In this document: in pieces, positions 16,518 to 24,702 of the stretch
Position numbering within the stretch: position 1 is the stretch's first letter
Layout of the letters: each line of letters starts with the position of its first letter
NCBI RefSeq assembly: GCF_014873915.1
Contig: NZ_JADBEJ010000005.1
Span: 992,001 to 1,056,000 of the forward strand
Length of the DNA: 64,000 nt
Reading direction: 5' to 3'
DNA from: Amycolatopsis roodepoortensis
GTDB lineage: Bacteria > Actinomycetota > Actinomycetes > Mycobacteriales > Pseudonocardiaceae
Notes under the pieces: generated by a model
The model's input: only the letters and a program-made list of their open reading frames with translations
The model's database searches: none
Told to the model about the DNA's origin: nothing
Made by a program: the position numbers and the translations under genes

Positions 16518-17548
16518 GCGGTCAGCCATCGGGCGGGGACGTCTCGCATCAGCCGGGCGACGGCTTCGGCCGCGACGCCTTCGGCTTCGAGCAGATCCGC
16601 GAAGATCGTCGGCACGAAGACGAGCCCGTTCCCGCCATTGCGCGTCCACATCTGCTTCAGGAACAGGTCGTGCGACAGCATGATCTGGTCACCGAAGCCC
16701 TCGTTCACCCACCGGGCCACGGCGCGAGCGGTCTGGGAGACCGTCGGGGCGACGCCTTCGCCGGGAAACGAGATGTCGAGGCCGATCATGTCGAACTCCA
16801 GCAGCACACCGCGTTCGAGAAGCTCCCGCTGATATCCCGGGTCGTCGCCGGACGGATCACTGTGCGCCAGCGCCACTTTCGCCGGAAGCGCACCGCATTC
16901 GTCCAGCACGACGTCGAGCACTTCGTGCCCGCGGCGCTGCCAGCCCGGCATGTGGATGTTCAGCCCCACGGTCGGCCGCGCCGCCTGCGCGAGCGCGGCG
17001 GCCCGCAAGGAGGCCCGCTCCCCGTCGGTGAAAAGCGGCGAAACACCGACCTCGCCGATGACCCCGGCCCGGATCCCCGTCTCGCCGACGCCTTCGTCCA
17101 GTTCGGCGAGAATGCGCTCGGTCTGCGCGTCGACGGCGACCGCGGTGATGCGCTCACCCTCGAACTTCTCCAGGTACGCACCGGTGCCCATGACGATGGT
17201 GACCCCGGTGGCCTCGGCGACCGCCGCCAAGGCGAGCGGATCCCGGCCGATCGCCGCGCTTCCGGTCGCGTCGACCACCGTTCCACCGCCCGCCGCGGCG
17301 AACGCGGTCACCTCGCGCACGACGCTGGCACGGTCCTTCGCCGCCACGTTGTCGGCGCAGCAGTAGGGATCCTGACGGAGGAGGAACTGCCAGCCCGGCC
17401 CCACTTCCGCCTCGGCGAGCCGCCGCGTGGAGGCATAGGAGGGTTCGGCGACCGCGGAGGACAGATCGTTGAAGAGGTGCTCGTGCGGCAGCACCAGCCC
17501 GAGATCCGCCGCGTCGACCGCGCCGAGGACGCCGCGCACCTCAGCCAC
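16514..17548 (-). CDS. phosphotriesterase-family metal hydrolase
   Basis: A 344-aa TIM-barrel amidohydrolase. The binuclear-metal ligands are visible as LVLPHEHLF (H-x-H), the Glu in GVIGEVGVS (usual carboxylated Lys position), and His in VALAHSDPSG, NIHMPG and LSHDLF. In this branch members hydrolyse lactones or phosphoesters rather than pesticides. Placed between a permease and a sugar kinase, it probably opens a sugar lactone or releases a sugar from an imported ester. It overlaps the genes on both sides by a few bases. Confidence 0.8.
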   Translation of the reverse strand: MAEVRGVLGAVDAADLGLVLPHEHLFNDLSSAVAEPSYASTRRLAEAEVGPGWQFLLRQDPYCCADNVAAKDRASVVREVTAFAAAGGGTVVDATGSAAIGRDPLALAAVAEATGVTIVMGTGAYLEKFEGERITAVAVDAQTERILAELDEGVGETGIRAGVIGEVGVSPLFTDGERASLRAAALAQAARPTVGLNIHMPGWQRRGHEVLDVVLDECGALPAKVALAHSDPSGDDPGYQRELLERGVLLEFDMIGLDISFPGEGVAPTVSQTARAVARWVNEGFGDQIMLSHDLFLKQMWTRNGGNGLVFVPTIFADLLEAEGVAAEAVARLMRDVPARWLTA

Positions 17549-18536
17549 GGCGCACCTCGGCAGGCTGGGCGAGGACCACCGGTTCGGCCGTGTGCCGGGA
17601 CGGGATCATCGCGATCGCCGCGGCCGCCAGGGCCACGACCGCGCCGATGACGGTGACCAGGTGCAGGCTGGAACCCGCCGCGGGAGCGACGACTTCGAGC
17701 AGCAGCGATCCGATGAGCTGGCCGGCCGTGGAGGCCAGCCCCAGCAACAGAAGTCCCAGGCCCCGCACCAGCAAGGCCATCAACGCGATCGACATCAGGC
17801 CGAGCGGCCCGCCGAAGTACATCCACCAGGTGCCCGGCAACGTGAAATGCGCGCCCGCGACCACCATGCGCACCACGTACACGAGGCCGAGCGCCACGAA
17901 GCCGATGAGGAAGTTCCACGTGATGGAAACGAACATCGAGCCGGACAGCAGGCCGACCTCGGAGTTGCCCGCGGGCTGCCAGCCGGCGAGCAGGCCGCCG
18001 ACGAACGGCATGATCGCCAGCGCGATCATGTGCGGAGCCGACCAGTTCGGGGACACCACCAGCACCGTGGCGCAGATGGCGAGGATCGCCCCGGCCACGC
18101 GCGGCGCGCTCATCGCCTGCTTGAACGGGACGCCGATGCCCAGGCGGTCGCACACCACGCCGGAGATGACCATGCCGGAGATCAGCGAAGTCTGGAAGAT
18201 CGCGACTCCGAGGAAACCCACCGTGACACCTTCGGAAAGCACGATCACCGCACCGCACAGGCCGGCGAAGAAGTTCCACCGCGGGATCTCGCCGCGCAGC
18301 AGCTGACCGGGCAGCCGGAAGAACGCGTCGCGCGTCCTGGCGCGCGCCAGCACGATGATCAGCATCAGCACCAGGCCGGTGCCGAAGGACACCAGCGCGG
18401 CGGCGTGGCCGTCGGCGAGCGCGGTGCCGAGATGTCCGTTGACGAGTGACTGCAACGGACCGAGCATTCCGGCGAAGACGGTCGCCATCGTCAGGACGAC
18501 GACCGAAGCCGCGCGGCCGGTGGGTGACGTACTCAT
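17541..18536 (-). CDS. DMT-superfamily permease (two YdcZ-like halves)
   Basis: A 331-aa membrane protein with about ten hydrophobic helices in two related halves (e.g. WNFFAGLCGAVIVLSEGVTVGF and WWMYFGGPLGLMSIALMALL). This is the fused form of the DUF606/YdcZ family. Likely a small-solute transporter for the operon's substrate; direction and substrate are unknown. It overlaps the hydrolase gene by 8 bp. Confidence 0.8.
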   Translation of the reverse strand: MSTSPTGRAASVVVLTMATVFAGMLGPLQSLVNGHLGTALADGHAAALVSFGTGLVLMLIIVLARARTRDAFFRLPGQLLRGEIPRWNFFAGLCGAVIVLSEGVTVGFLGVAIFQTSLISGMVISGVVCDRLGIGVPFKQAMSAPRVAGAILAICATVLVVSPNWSAPHMIALAIMPFVGGLLAGWQPAGNSEVGLLSGSMFVSITWNFLIGFVALGLVYVVRMVVAGAHFTLPGTWWMYFGGPLGLMSIALMALLVRGLGLLLLGLASTAGQLIGSLLLEVVAPAAGSSLHLVTVIGAVVALAAAAIAMIPSRHTAEPVVLAQPAEVRRG

Positions 18537-18567
18537 CGAATCCTCCTTGATCCCGAGTGCGCGCGGC

Positions 18568-19320
18568 TCAGAGTTCGCGACCGGCGAGCCAGGTCATCGC
18601 CTGCGCGAAGAGTTTGCGGTAGCCGTCCCAGCCCATGAACTCCTCCGGAGCCCAGTGCGGGGAGATGTCCGAGGTGAACGCGAGCGTGCGGCCGCGGCCG
18701 ACCTGACGCGCGGCCAGCATGACGTCGCCTTCGACGGTGGCGAGCAGCTCCGCGTCCGGCTTCAGCGTGGTGTGCTGGTAGCCCAGGAGTATCGGCCACT
18801 CCTGGTCGAGGCCGGTGACCACGGGGTGGTCGGACCGCACGACGCGGGCACGGACGCCCTCCGGCGTCTCGACGCGGTCGTCGTACGGGTCGATGTCGAC
18901 CGGCAGGATCTCCTCGATCGGGGTCCGGTGGTAGTTGGCCTTGCCCTCGAAGCCCTGGAAGCTCAGGTAGCCGCCGGCCATCATCAGGCCGCCGCCGTCC
19001 GTGACCCACTCGCGCAGCAGCTTGAGCCGGTTGGGTGTCGGACGGCCGCGGGTGAAGGTGTCCGGATGCAGCAGCAGCGTGTTGGAGCCGACGTCGGAGA
19101 GCAGGACGACGTCGTAGGCGCCGAGTTCCTCCAGCGTCTGCGGGAACTTCTCGGCCACGTCGTGCGAACGCAGGTGAGTCACCTCGACCCCTTCCGCCGC
19201 CAGCGCCGCCAGCAGCCGCTCGCACCCGATCTCCACCTGCGTGTGCGCGAACGGGTCGTATCCCTTGTGGTCGATCGTCGCACTGACCCACGACTCCCCG
19301 GCTAGCAGGACCTTGACCAT
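18568..19320 (-). CDS. glutamine-amidotransferase-like (ThuA/DUF1355-type) protein
   Basis: A 250-aa protein with a flavodoxin-like class I amidotransferase fold: VKVLLAGESWVSATIDHKGYD, YDVVLLSDVGSNTLLL, VTDGGGLMMAGGYLSFQGF, and the C-terminal TLAFTSDISPHWAP. The nucleophilic Cys of true glutaminases is not seen at the elbow (GGYLSF), so it is probably a carbohydrate-processing or structural relative. First gene of the operon leading to the ribokinase, facing the LacI regulator. Confidence 0.7.
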   Translation of the reverse strand: MVKVLLAGESWVSATIDHKGYDPFAHTQVEIGCERLLAALAAEGVEVTHLRSHDVAEKFPQTLEELGAYDVVLLSDVGSNTLLLHPDTFTRGRPTPNRLKLLREWVTDGGGLMMAGGYLSFQGFEGKANYHRTPIEEILPVDIDPYDDRVETPEGVRARVVRSDHPVVTGLDQEWPILLGYQHTTLKPDAELLATVEGDVMLAARQVGRGRTLAFTSDISPHWAPEEFMGWDGYRKLFAQAMTWLAGREL

Positions 19321-19330
19321 CGACGACTCC

Positions 19331-19375
19331 TTCGGGCGAAAGCGTTAGCGTTTGTTGCGCAACATAGCGCAACGC
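19331..19375. promoter_or_regulatory. putative LacI-family operator between divergent genes
   Basis: GTTGCGCAAC (19354-19363) is a perfect 10-bp palindrome. It is followed by TAGCGCAACG and preceded by AAGCGTTAGCG, giving several overlapping half-sites with the central CG typical of LacI-family operators. It lies between the leftward catabolic operon and the rightward regulator, so one site could control both. Confidence 0.45.
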
Positions 19376-19429
19376 CGCCAATATAGGATGCGCTGCAGTC
19401 GCCGTCAACGCTCAACGGGGAGGAGCCGG

Positions 19430-20419
19430 ATGTCGCTGGCGAAGGTGGCCCGAGAGGCCGGAGTGGCCGTGTCGACCGTGTCGAGGTACGTCAAGGGAGA
19501 GCTCAACGTCGCCTCCGAGACGGCCCGGCGCATCGACGCCGCGCTGTCGGCCCAAGGGCATCCGCCCGTGCAGAAACAGGTGACCGGCCTCAGCCTCGGC
19601 CTGGTGGTCCCGTCGCTGGACAACCCGTACTTCTCCACGCTGGCGGACGCGGTGGTCGACGCCGCCGCGGCCGACGGCATCGACGTGCTCACCACGCTCA
19701 CCGGCTCGTCGCCGTTGCGGGAACGCGCCGCCGTCGAGCGCCTGATGCGGGTGCCGGACGTGGGCGGGCTGGTCTACCTGGGGATGCACAACACCAACGA
19801 AGCCTTCGCGAGCCGGCTGGCAGGCGACTTCCCGGTCGTCTTCCTCGACGAGTACGTCGAGGCCACCGGGCCGCGGATCGCGCACGTCACGGCGAACGGT
19901 TTCGGCGGCGCCTACCAGGCGACCACCCACCTGATCTCCCTTGGCCACCGGCGGATCGCCCATGTCGGCGGTCCGGCCGGGCTACGCACGGCCGACCAGC
20001 GCGAGGCAGGCTACCGGGCGGCCATGAAGACCCACGGGGTCGAGGTGGACGAGTCGATGATCGTGCGCGGCGCCTTCAGCTCGGCGTTCGGCATGAACTT
20101 CTTCGCGCATATGGCACGGGCCGGCGCGGCGCCGACAGCCGTGTTCACCGCCAGCGACATCGCCGCGGTCGGCCTGCTCGAAGCCGCCCGCCGCGCCGGA
20201 GTGACGGTGCCGGGCGACCTTTCGGTGATCGGCTGCGACGGGATCACCCTCGGCGAATGGACGTCGCCGCGGCTGACCACCGTCGCGCAGCCGACGGAGC
20301 AGATGGCCCGCAAGGCGGTCGACGAGATCACCCGGCTCGCGGCCGGCCGCGTCCCCGCCGACCACGTGCTCTCCATGCGGCTCGTCGTCCGCGAATCGAC
20401 CCAGGAGCACCCCGAATGA
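19430..20419 (+). CDS. LacI-family transcriptional regulator
   Basis: A 329-aa repressor: N-terminal helix-turn-helix and hinge (MSLAKVAREAGVAVSTVSRY...RIDAAL, residues 1-45) and a periplasmic-binding-protein-like sensor domain (SLGLVVPSLDNPYFSTLADAVV, HRRIAHVGGP, PTAVFTASDIAAVGLLEAA, SVIGCDG). GGAGGAG precedes the ATG. It diverges from the kinase/hydrolase operon and is translationally coupled to the M20 hydrolase. The ligand is likely the operon's sugar or a phosphorylated derivative. Confidence 0.88.
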   Translation: MSLAKVAREAGVAVSTVSRYVKGELNVASETARRIDAALSAQGHPPVQKQVTGLSLGLVVPSLDNPYFSTLADAVVDAAAADGIDVLTTLTGSSPLRERAAVERLMRVPDVGGLVYLGMHNTNEAFASRLAGDFPVVFLDEYVEATGPRIAHVTANGFGGAYQATTHLISLGHRRIAHVGGPAGLRTADQREAGYRAAMKTHGVEVDESMIVRGAFSSAFGMNFFAHMARAGAAPTAVFTASDIAAVGLLEAARRAGVTVPGDLSVIGCDGITLGEWTSPRLTTVAQPTEQMARKAVDEITRLAAGRVPADHVLSMRLVVRESTQEHPE

Positions 20420-21474
20420 CCGACGAAGCCCTCGCGTTCCTGCGCGACCTGGTGCGTCACGACACCACCTCCGGCGACAGCGCGGCGCAGGCCGCCGCGC
20501 AGGAGCTGGCCGTCTCCTACGCCACCGCCACCGCGGGCGTCCGCGTGCTGCGACGCTCCACCACCGGGCGACCGTGGGTGTTGCTCGGCAGCCATTCCGG
20601 CCACGGAGCGCTGTTCGTGTGCCATATCGACACGGTTCCCGTCGGCTCCCCCGCGCTGTGGGCACGCGCGCCGTTCTCCGCGGACGTCGACGAGGAGTTC
20701 CTGCACGGCCGCGGCAGCGTCGACATGAAGGGCGGGCTGGTCGCCGCCTTGGCGGCGTTGCGCAACGCCTCGGAAGCCGGGGCCGGTGCACAGGTCCTCA
20801 TCACCAGCGACGAAGAGATCGGGTGCCTCGGCGCGACCGAGGCTTCGGCCTCGCTGGACTTGACGCCGCGGATCGTCGTGGTGCCTGAAGCGACCCGGAA
20901 CCGCGTCTCACTCGGACACCGCGGCGCCACCTGGCTGCGGCTTACCGCGACTGGGAAAGCAGCCCACGGCTCCACACCCCGGCTCGGCCGCAACGCGATC
21001 CGGTTGCTCGCCGACCGGGCTCTCGGCGCGCTCGATTCCCTCCCGCTGGCCGCCGACGACTATCTGGGCGAGGAAACCGTCAACGTCGGCACCTTCGAGG
21101 GCGGGACCGCGACGAACATCGTGCCCGCGTCGGCTGTTCTGACGCTCGATGTGCGCACTGTGGACGGTGGGGCGCCGGCGACCGCCTGGGCTTCGTCGCT
21201 CGATCCGGCCATCACCGCGGAGGTGGATCTCGACCTGCCCGCCGTCCGGACCGCGCGCCTGCCCGAGCTGCTCGCCGGCCAGACCACCGCACCCGCCGCC
21301 ACCTATTTCACCGACGCCTCGGCCTTGGCCGGCTCGGTGGCCGGAGCCCCGATCGTGATCTGGGGCCCGGGCGATCCCCGGCAGATGCACGCGGCCGACG
21401 AAAAGCTGGAGCTGGAATCCTGGCGGCAGGCTTCGCGCGACTATCTGCGGCTGGCGTTGTCGGCCGCGGGCTGA
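20416..21474 (+). CDS. M20-family metallo-hydrolase (ArgE/DapE-like)
   Basis: A 352-aa di-zinc hydrolase. Metal and catalytic residues are visible in FVCHIDTVPVG (H-x-D), RGSVDMKGGL (bridging Asp), TSDEEIGCLG (catalytic Glu and ligand Glu) and the late MHAADEKL His. The dimerisation domain carries GHRGATWLRL...KAAHGSTP. It cleaves N-acyl or amide bonds of small molecules; the substrate is unknown. It starts in an ATGA overlap with the LacI gene, so it belongs to the same regulon. Confidence 0.82.
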   Translation: MTDEALAFLRDLVRHDTTSGDSAAQAAAQELAVSYATATAGVRVLRRSTTGRPWVLLGSHSGHGALFVCHIDTVPVGSPALWARAPFSADVDEEFLHGRGSVDMKGGLVAALAALRNASEAGAGAQVLITSDEEIGCLGATEASASLDLTPRIVVVPEATRNRVSLGHRGATWLRLTATGKAAHGSTPRLGRNAIRLLADRALGALDSLPLAADDYLGEETVNVGTFEGGTATNIVPASAVLTLDVRTVDGGAPATAWASSLDPAITAEVDLDLPAVRTARLPELLAGQTTAPAATYFTDASALAGSVAGAPIVIWGPGDPRQMHAADEKLELESWRQASRDYLRLALSAAG

Positions 21475-21490
21475 CCGGTTCGGCCGGTCA
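21472..21490. terminator. hairpin between convergent M20 and TetR genes
   Basis: TGACCGG (21472-21478) pairs with CCGGTCA (21484-21490) across a 5-nt loop, overlapping both convergent stop regions. Confidence 0.5.
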
Positions 21491-22063
21491 TCCGCGCCGG
21501 ATCCCGTCGATCAGCATGCGCACGAGTTGTTCCACGGTGACCTGCCACGTGTCCTTCGCCAGGTGACCACTGAGTTCCAGTCCCGCGATGCCGTGCGCAC
21601 TCGACATCAGCAGCGCGCCGTACCGAGGCGCGTCGGATTCGCCGACCATGTCCGCCACCAGTGCCAGGAACACACCCTCTAGACGGCCCGCGGCCTCCCG
21701 GGCGGCGGGGGTGTCGGCCGGAGTGCTGAACATCAGCGCGTACCGGTGCGGCCACCGGCGGGCGACGCCGATCAACGCCAGGATGGCTCGCTCCAGCCGT
21801 ATGTCCGAAGTGGACTCGACGGTCGCGCGAAGGTGCTCGACGTCGTCCGCCAGGGAATTCCACGCGTTGATGGCGAGCTGAGCCAGCAGATGCTCTTTGT
21901 TCTCGAAGTGCCCGTAGGGCGCGCCTCGTGAGACGCCGGCCCGAGCTCCGACCGCCCGCAGGGTGACGGCGTCAGGACCACCCTGATCGAGTAGTTCGGA
22001 AGCCGCGCGGACGAGGGCTTGCCGCGTGGCCTCGGCGGTCTCGGTTCGTGTCACGACGGCCAT
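21488..22063 (-). CDS. TetR-family regulator
   Basis: A 191-aa protein: N-terminal HTH (RQALVRAASELLDQGGPDAVTLRAVGARAGVSRGAPYGHFENKE, about residues 10-53) and a helical ligand domain. The ATG at 22,063 is preferred to the upstream in-frame ATG because the intervening bases contain the operator. It diverges from an SDR gene; two matching palindromes lie in and beside the 41-bp gap (see 22069-22116), so autoregulation and control of the SDR are likely. The inducer is unknown. Confidence 0.85.
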   Translation of the reverse strand: MAVVTRTETAEATRQALVRAASELLDQGGPDAVTLRAVGARAGVSRGAPYGHFENKEHLLAQLAINAWNSLADDVEHLRATVESTSDIRLERAILALIGVARRWPHRYALMFSTPADTPAAREAAGRLEGVFLALVADMVGESDAPRYGALLMSSAHGIAGLELSGHLAKDTWQVTVEQLVRMLIDGIRRG

Positions 22064-22068
22064 TCTAG

Positions 22069-22116
22069 TTGACAGTGTCATCCGAACTGGGCAGGCTGTT
22101 TCATATGACACTGTCA
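22069..22116. promoter_or_regulatory. TetR-type operator pair and SDR promoter region
   Basis: Two 11-bp palindromes, TGACAGTGTCA (22070-22080) and TGACACTGTCA (22106-22116), 36 bp apart. The second begins inside the SDR start codon. TTGACA (22069-22074) overlaps the first and could be a -35 element for the SDR. The layout fits repression by the divergent TetR protein. Confidence 0.7.
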
Positions 22117-23040
22117 CACGAGTTGCCCGACCTATCGGGACGCACCATCGTCGTCACCGGGACGACCTCGGGCCTCGGCCTCGCCCTCTCCGGCGCGTTG
22201 GCGGCGGCCGGCGCCCGGGTCCTGATGACCGTTCGCGACACCGCCCGCGGAGCGGCGGCCCTCGACCAGGTGCGAGCCGGGATCGACGGCACCGGTTCGG
22301 CCGAACTCGTTCTGCTCGACCTGGCGGATCTTTCCTCGGTACGGGCCGCCGCCGCGGAGCTCCGGGAACGCACCGGCGACCGGATCGACGTGCTGATCAA
22401 CAACGCCGCGGTATCGCTGGGGCCGCACAGCCGGACCCGGGACGGGTTCGAGCTGCAGATCGGGACCAACCATCTCGGTCCGGCCGTGCTGACCTGGCTG
22501 CTGATGCCCGCGCTGCGGGCGGCCGGAGACCGCGGGCGACCCGCCAGGGTCGTGACGACGTCCAGCCTCGGCCACCGCACCGGCGGACTCGACCTCACCG
22601 ACCTGCATTGGGAACGCCGGCGCTACTCGCCGACCCGCGCCTACGGAGCCTCCAAGCTCGCGAACCTCCTGTTCGCCGCGGAGCTCGACCGGCGGCTTCG
22701 CGCCTCCGGCGACCCGGTGCTGTCGATCGCCGCCCACCCGGGACTGACGACGTCGCAGCTGCTGAGCAACGCCCTGGCCCGCGGGAGCACGTGGAGGTCC
22801 CGCCTTCTCGTACTGCCGGACCGATACCTCTCGCAACCGGTCGCCACCGGTATCGCGCCCCAGCTCCTCGCCGCCACCGGACCGGTCGAGGGCGGCGCCT
22901 ACCTGGGCCCGGCCGGACCGTTGGAGATCCGTGGACCGGCCGGTCCGGCACGCCGCTCGGCGGCCGCCGAAGACCGGAAGCTCGCGGCCAAGCTCTGGCA
23001 GATCACGAGCGCCGCCACCGGAGTCACTCCCGACCCGTGA
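22105..23040 (+). CDS. short-chain dehydrogenase/reductase
   Basis: A 311-aa SDR of the retinol-dehydrogenase-like type: TIVVTGTTSGLGLALSGAL, VRDTARGAA, LLDLADLSSV, IDVLINNAAVSL, catalytic Ser in VVTTSS and Y-x3-K in RAYGASKLANLL. The ATG at 22,105 is embedded in an operator palindrome and has no obvious ribosome-binding site, so a very short or absent leader is possible. Substrate unknown; the TetR partner suggests induction by a xenobiotic or intermediate. Confidence 0.85.
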   Translation: MTLSHELPDLSGRTIVVTGTTSGLGLALSGALAAAGARVLMTVRDTARGAAALDQVRAGIDGTGSAELVLLDLADLSSVRAAAAELRERTGDRIDVLINNAAVSLGPHSRTRDGFELQIGTNHLGPAVLTWLLMPALRAAGDRGRPARVVTTSSLGHRTGGLDLTDLHWERRRYSPTRAYGASKLANLLFAAELDRRLRASGDPVLSIAAHPGLTTSQLLSNALARGSTWRSRLLVLPDRYLSQPVATGIAPQLLAATGPVEGGAYLGPAGPLEIRGPAGPARRSAAAEDRKLAAKLWQITSAATGVTPDP

Positions 23041-23493
23041 TTCCGTTCCGTTGCCAGGATTCGGCAACGCCCGGCACTCCAAGCATCGGCACAACGCGGA
23101 AAGTGCGGCAGCTTGCCGTTGCCGAAATTCGGCCACGGCCTGCCAGGCGACCGAGGCGTGGAGACGGCCCGGCGCATGCGGCCATGTCTGCTGTCCAAAA
23201 AGGACGATCCTCGGGGACAACGTCGCGAAAGCGGCTTTCGCGACACCTCCACCACCAGCGGCCCACCCCACGTCCCGAAAGCCACTTTCGGGACACCAGC
23301 CGTCGCGAAAGTGGCTTTCGCGACACCGCCACTAGCGCCTTGCTCGGCGCGTTCGACGACGACCCCGACGATGCCGCGCGCGAAGCCCAGCCGCGACCGC
23401 TCCGCACAACTCGGTCTTGACGTGCTCGACCGTTGCCGCCGCACGGCCTCCTTCGAGGACTGAGAACGGAAGCGACCGCGCGCCGTCAAGCTG
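23041..23493. other. intergenic region with terminator-like hairpin and palindrome repeats
   Basis: No convincing gene. GTTGCC (23050-23055) and GGCAAC (23063-23068) form a hairpin just after the SDR stop. A lone palindrome of the GTCGCGAAAG family sits at 23222-23244 and a pair at 23272-23324. Reading frames across these repeats encode only low-complexity translations of the palindrome. Confidence 0.6.
23222..23324. repeat. paired-palindrome repeat, locus 1 (three units)
   Basis: Three 23-bp palindromes at 23222-23244, 23272-23294 and 23302-23324. Each has a 10-bp stem of the GTCGCGAAAG / CTTTCGCGAC type and a 3-nt loop. The second and third are spaced 30 bp start to start, the rule at every paired locus in this window; the first is a single extra unit with a CGG loop. 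Confidence 0.9.
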
Positions 23494-23534
23494 TGATGAT
23501 AATCATTGCCGATTATCTGTTGATAACGATTATC
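23494..23534 (+). promoter_or_regulatory. Fur/Zur-type boxes upstream of the metal transport operon
   Basis: TGATGATAATCATT (23494-23507), GATTATC (23511-23517) and GATAACGATTATC (23522-23534) are overlapping AT-rich inverted repeats in an otherwise GC-rich region. They resemble Fur-superfamily boxes (compare the classic core TGATAATCATT) more than the IdeR/DtxR box. They end 52 bp before the FecCD gene. Repression by Zur or a Fur protein with metal is inferred. Confidence 0.6.
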
Positions 23535-23586
23535 GGGTGCAGTTAGGCTCCGGTGTCCTCCCACCACAGACCGATCGGCGTCCCCC

Positions 23587-24702
23587 ATGGTTGTTCGTTC
23601 GCGGCCGTCCGCGTCGCCCTCGGGCGTTCGCGATCGGCAGGCGGCACTCGCTCGCTCCCGCCTCCTGCACCGCGGGACGGTCACGGTCCTCGCCGTCGCG
23701 ATCCTGGTGCTGCTGGTCGTCTCCGGCTCGGTGGGGACGGTCGAGGTCGGGCTCGCGGACGCGGCCCGGATCGTGGTCGGTCATCTGGTGCCGAACGTGC
23801 CGTGGATGTCGGACGGCAGCCTGACCGTCTTGCAGGACCAGGCGGTCTGGCAGTTCCGGCTCCCTCGCGCGCTGCTGGCGGGGCTCGCCGGTGCCGGGCT
23901 GGCGCTCGCGGGGGCGATCATGCAGGTGATCGTGCGCAACCCGCTCGCGGAGCCGTATCTGCTCGGGGTGTCGTCCGGTGCGGGGGTCGGCGCGGTCCTC
24001 GTGATCACCCTCGGTTCGGCCGCCGTGGGCGGGCTTCCCCTGGGCGCGGCGGCCTTCGCCGGGGCTCTGGTGGCCAGTGTGTGCGTCGCGCTGGTCGCCC
24101 GGCATCGCGGCATCCTGTCGCCGACCAGGATGATCCTGTCCGGTGTCGCGCTGGGTTCCCTGTTCAGCGCGATCACGAGCTATCTGACGTTGACCACCGA
24201 GGCACAGAACGTGTTCAGCGTCCTGTTCTTCTTGCTCGGCAGCGTTTCCGCCGCCTCGATGAGTTCCTTGGCCGTGCCGGCGGTGGCGTTCGCGGCCGCC
24301 TGTGTCGTCGTGGGACTGAGGACCAGGGCCATGAACGCGCTGCTGAGCGGCGACGAGTCCGCGACCGCGCTGGGAGTCGACGTGAACCGCCTCCGCGCCG
24401 TGCTTCTCGTGACCGCCGCCCTCCTGACGGGGTCGATCGTGTCGGTCAGCGGCGGCATCGGTTTCGTCGGGCTCGTGATCCCGCACGTGGCGCGGATCCT
24501 CGTCGGTTCGGACCATCGCCGGATGCTGCCGGTCGCGGTACTCGGCGGCGCCCTGTTCCTCATGGTCGCCGACCTGCTCTCGCGCACGGTCGCGGCGCCC
24601 GGCGAGATACCGATCGGGATCCTCACCGCGGTCGTGGGCGCGCCGTTCTTCCTGTGGCTGATGCGCCGGGACACGGCCACGCGGGCGGGGTTCGGCCGGT
24701 GA
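23587..24702 (+). CDS. FecCD-family ABC permease
   Basis: A 371-aa integral membrane protein with about ten helices. The family signatures are visible: RLPRALLAGLAGAGLALAGAIMQ, RNPLAEPYLLGVSSGAGVGAVL, GGIGFVGLVIPHVARILVG, and the end GEIPIGILTAVVGAPFFLWLM. It carries siderophores, heme, cobalamin or metallophores across the inner membrane. First gene of the operon behind the Fur/Zur boxes. The stop overlaps the GTG of the ATPase gene. Confidence 0.9.
   Translation: MVVRSRPSASPSGVRDRQAALARSRLLHRGTVTVLAVAILVLLVVSGSVGTVEVGLADAARIVVGHLVPNVPWMSDGSLTVLQDQAVWQFRLPRALLAGLAGAGLALAGAIMQVIVRNPLAEPYLLGVSSGAGVGAVLVITLGSAAVGGLPLGAAAFAGALVASVCVALVARHRGILSPTRMILSGVALGSLFSAITSYLTLTTEAQNVFSVLFFLLGSVSAASMSSLAVPAVAFAAACVVVGLRTRAMNALLSGDESATALGVDVNRLRAVLLVTAALLTGSIVSVSGGIGFVGLVIPHVARILVGSDHRRMLPVAVLGGALFLMVADLLSRTVAAPGEIPIGILTAVVGAPFFLWLMRRDTATRAGFGR

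Noticed and set aside
23541-23550. Possible IdeR/DtxR iron box at AGTTAGGCTC
   Set aside because: Only a half-site with TTAGGCT; the other arm is missing, while the upstream Fur/Zur-type inverted repeats are much clearer.
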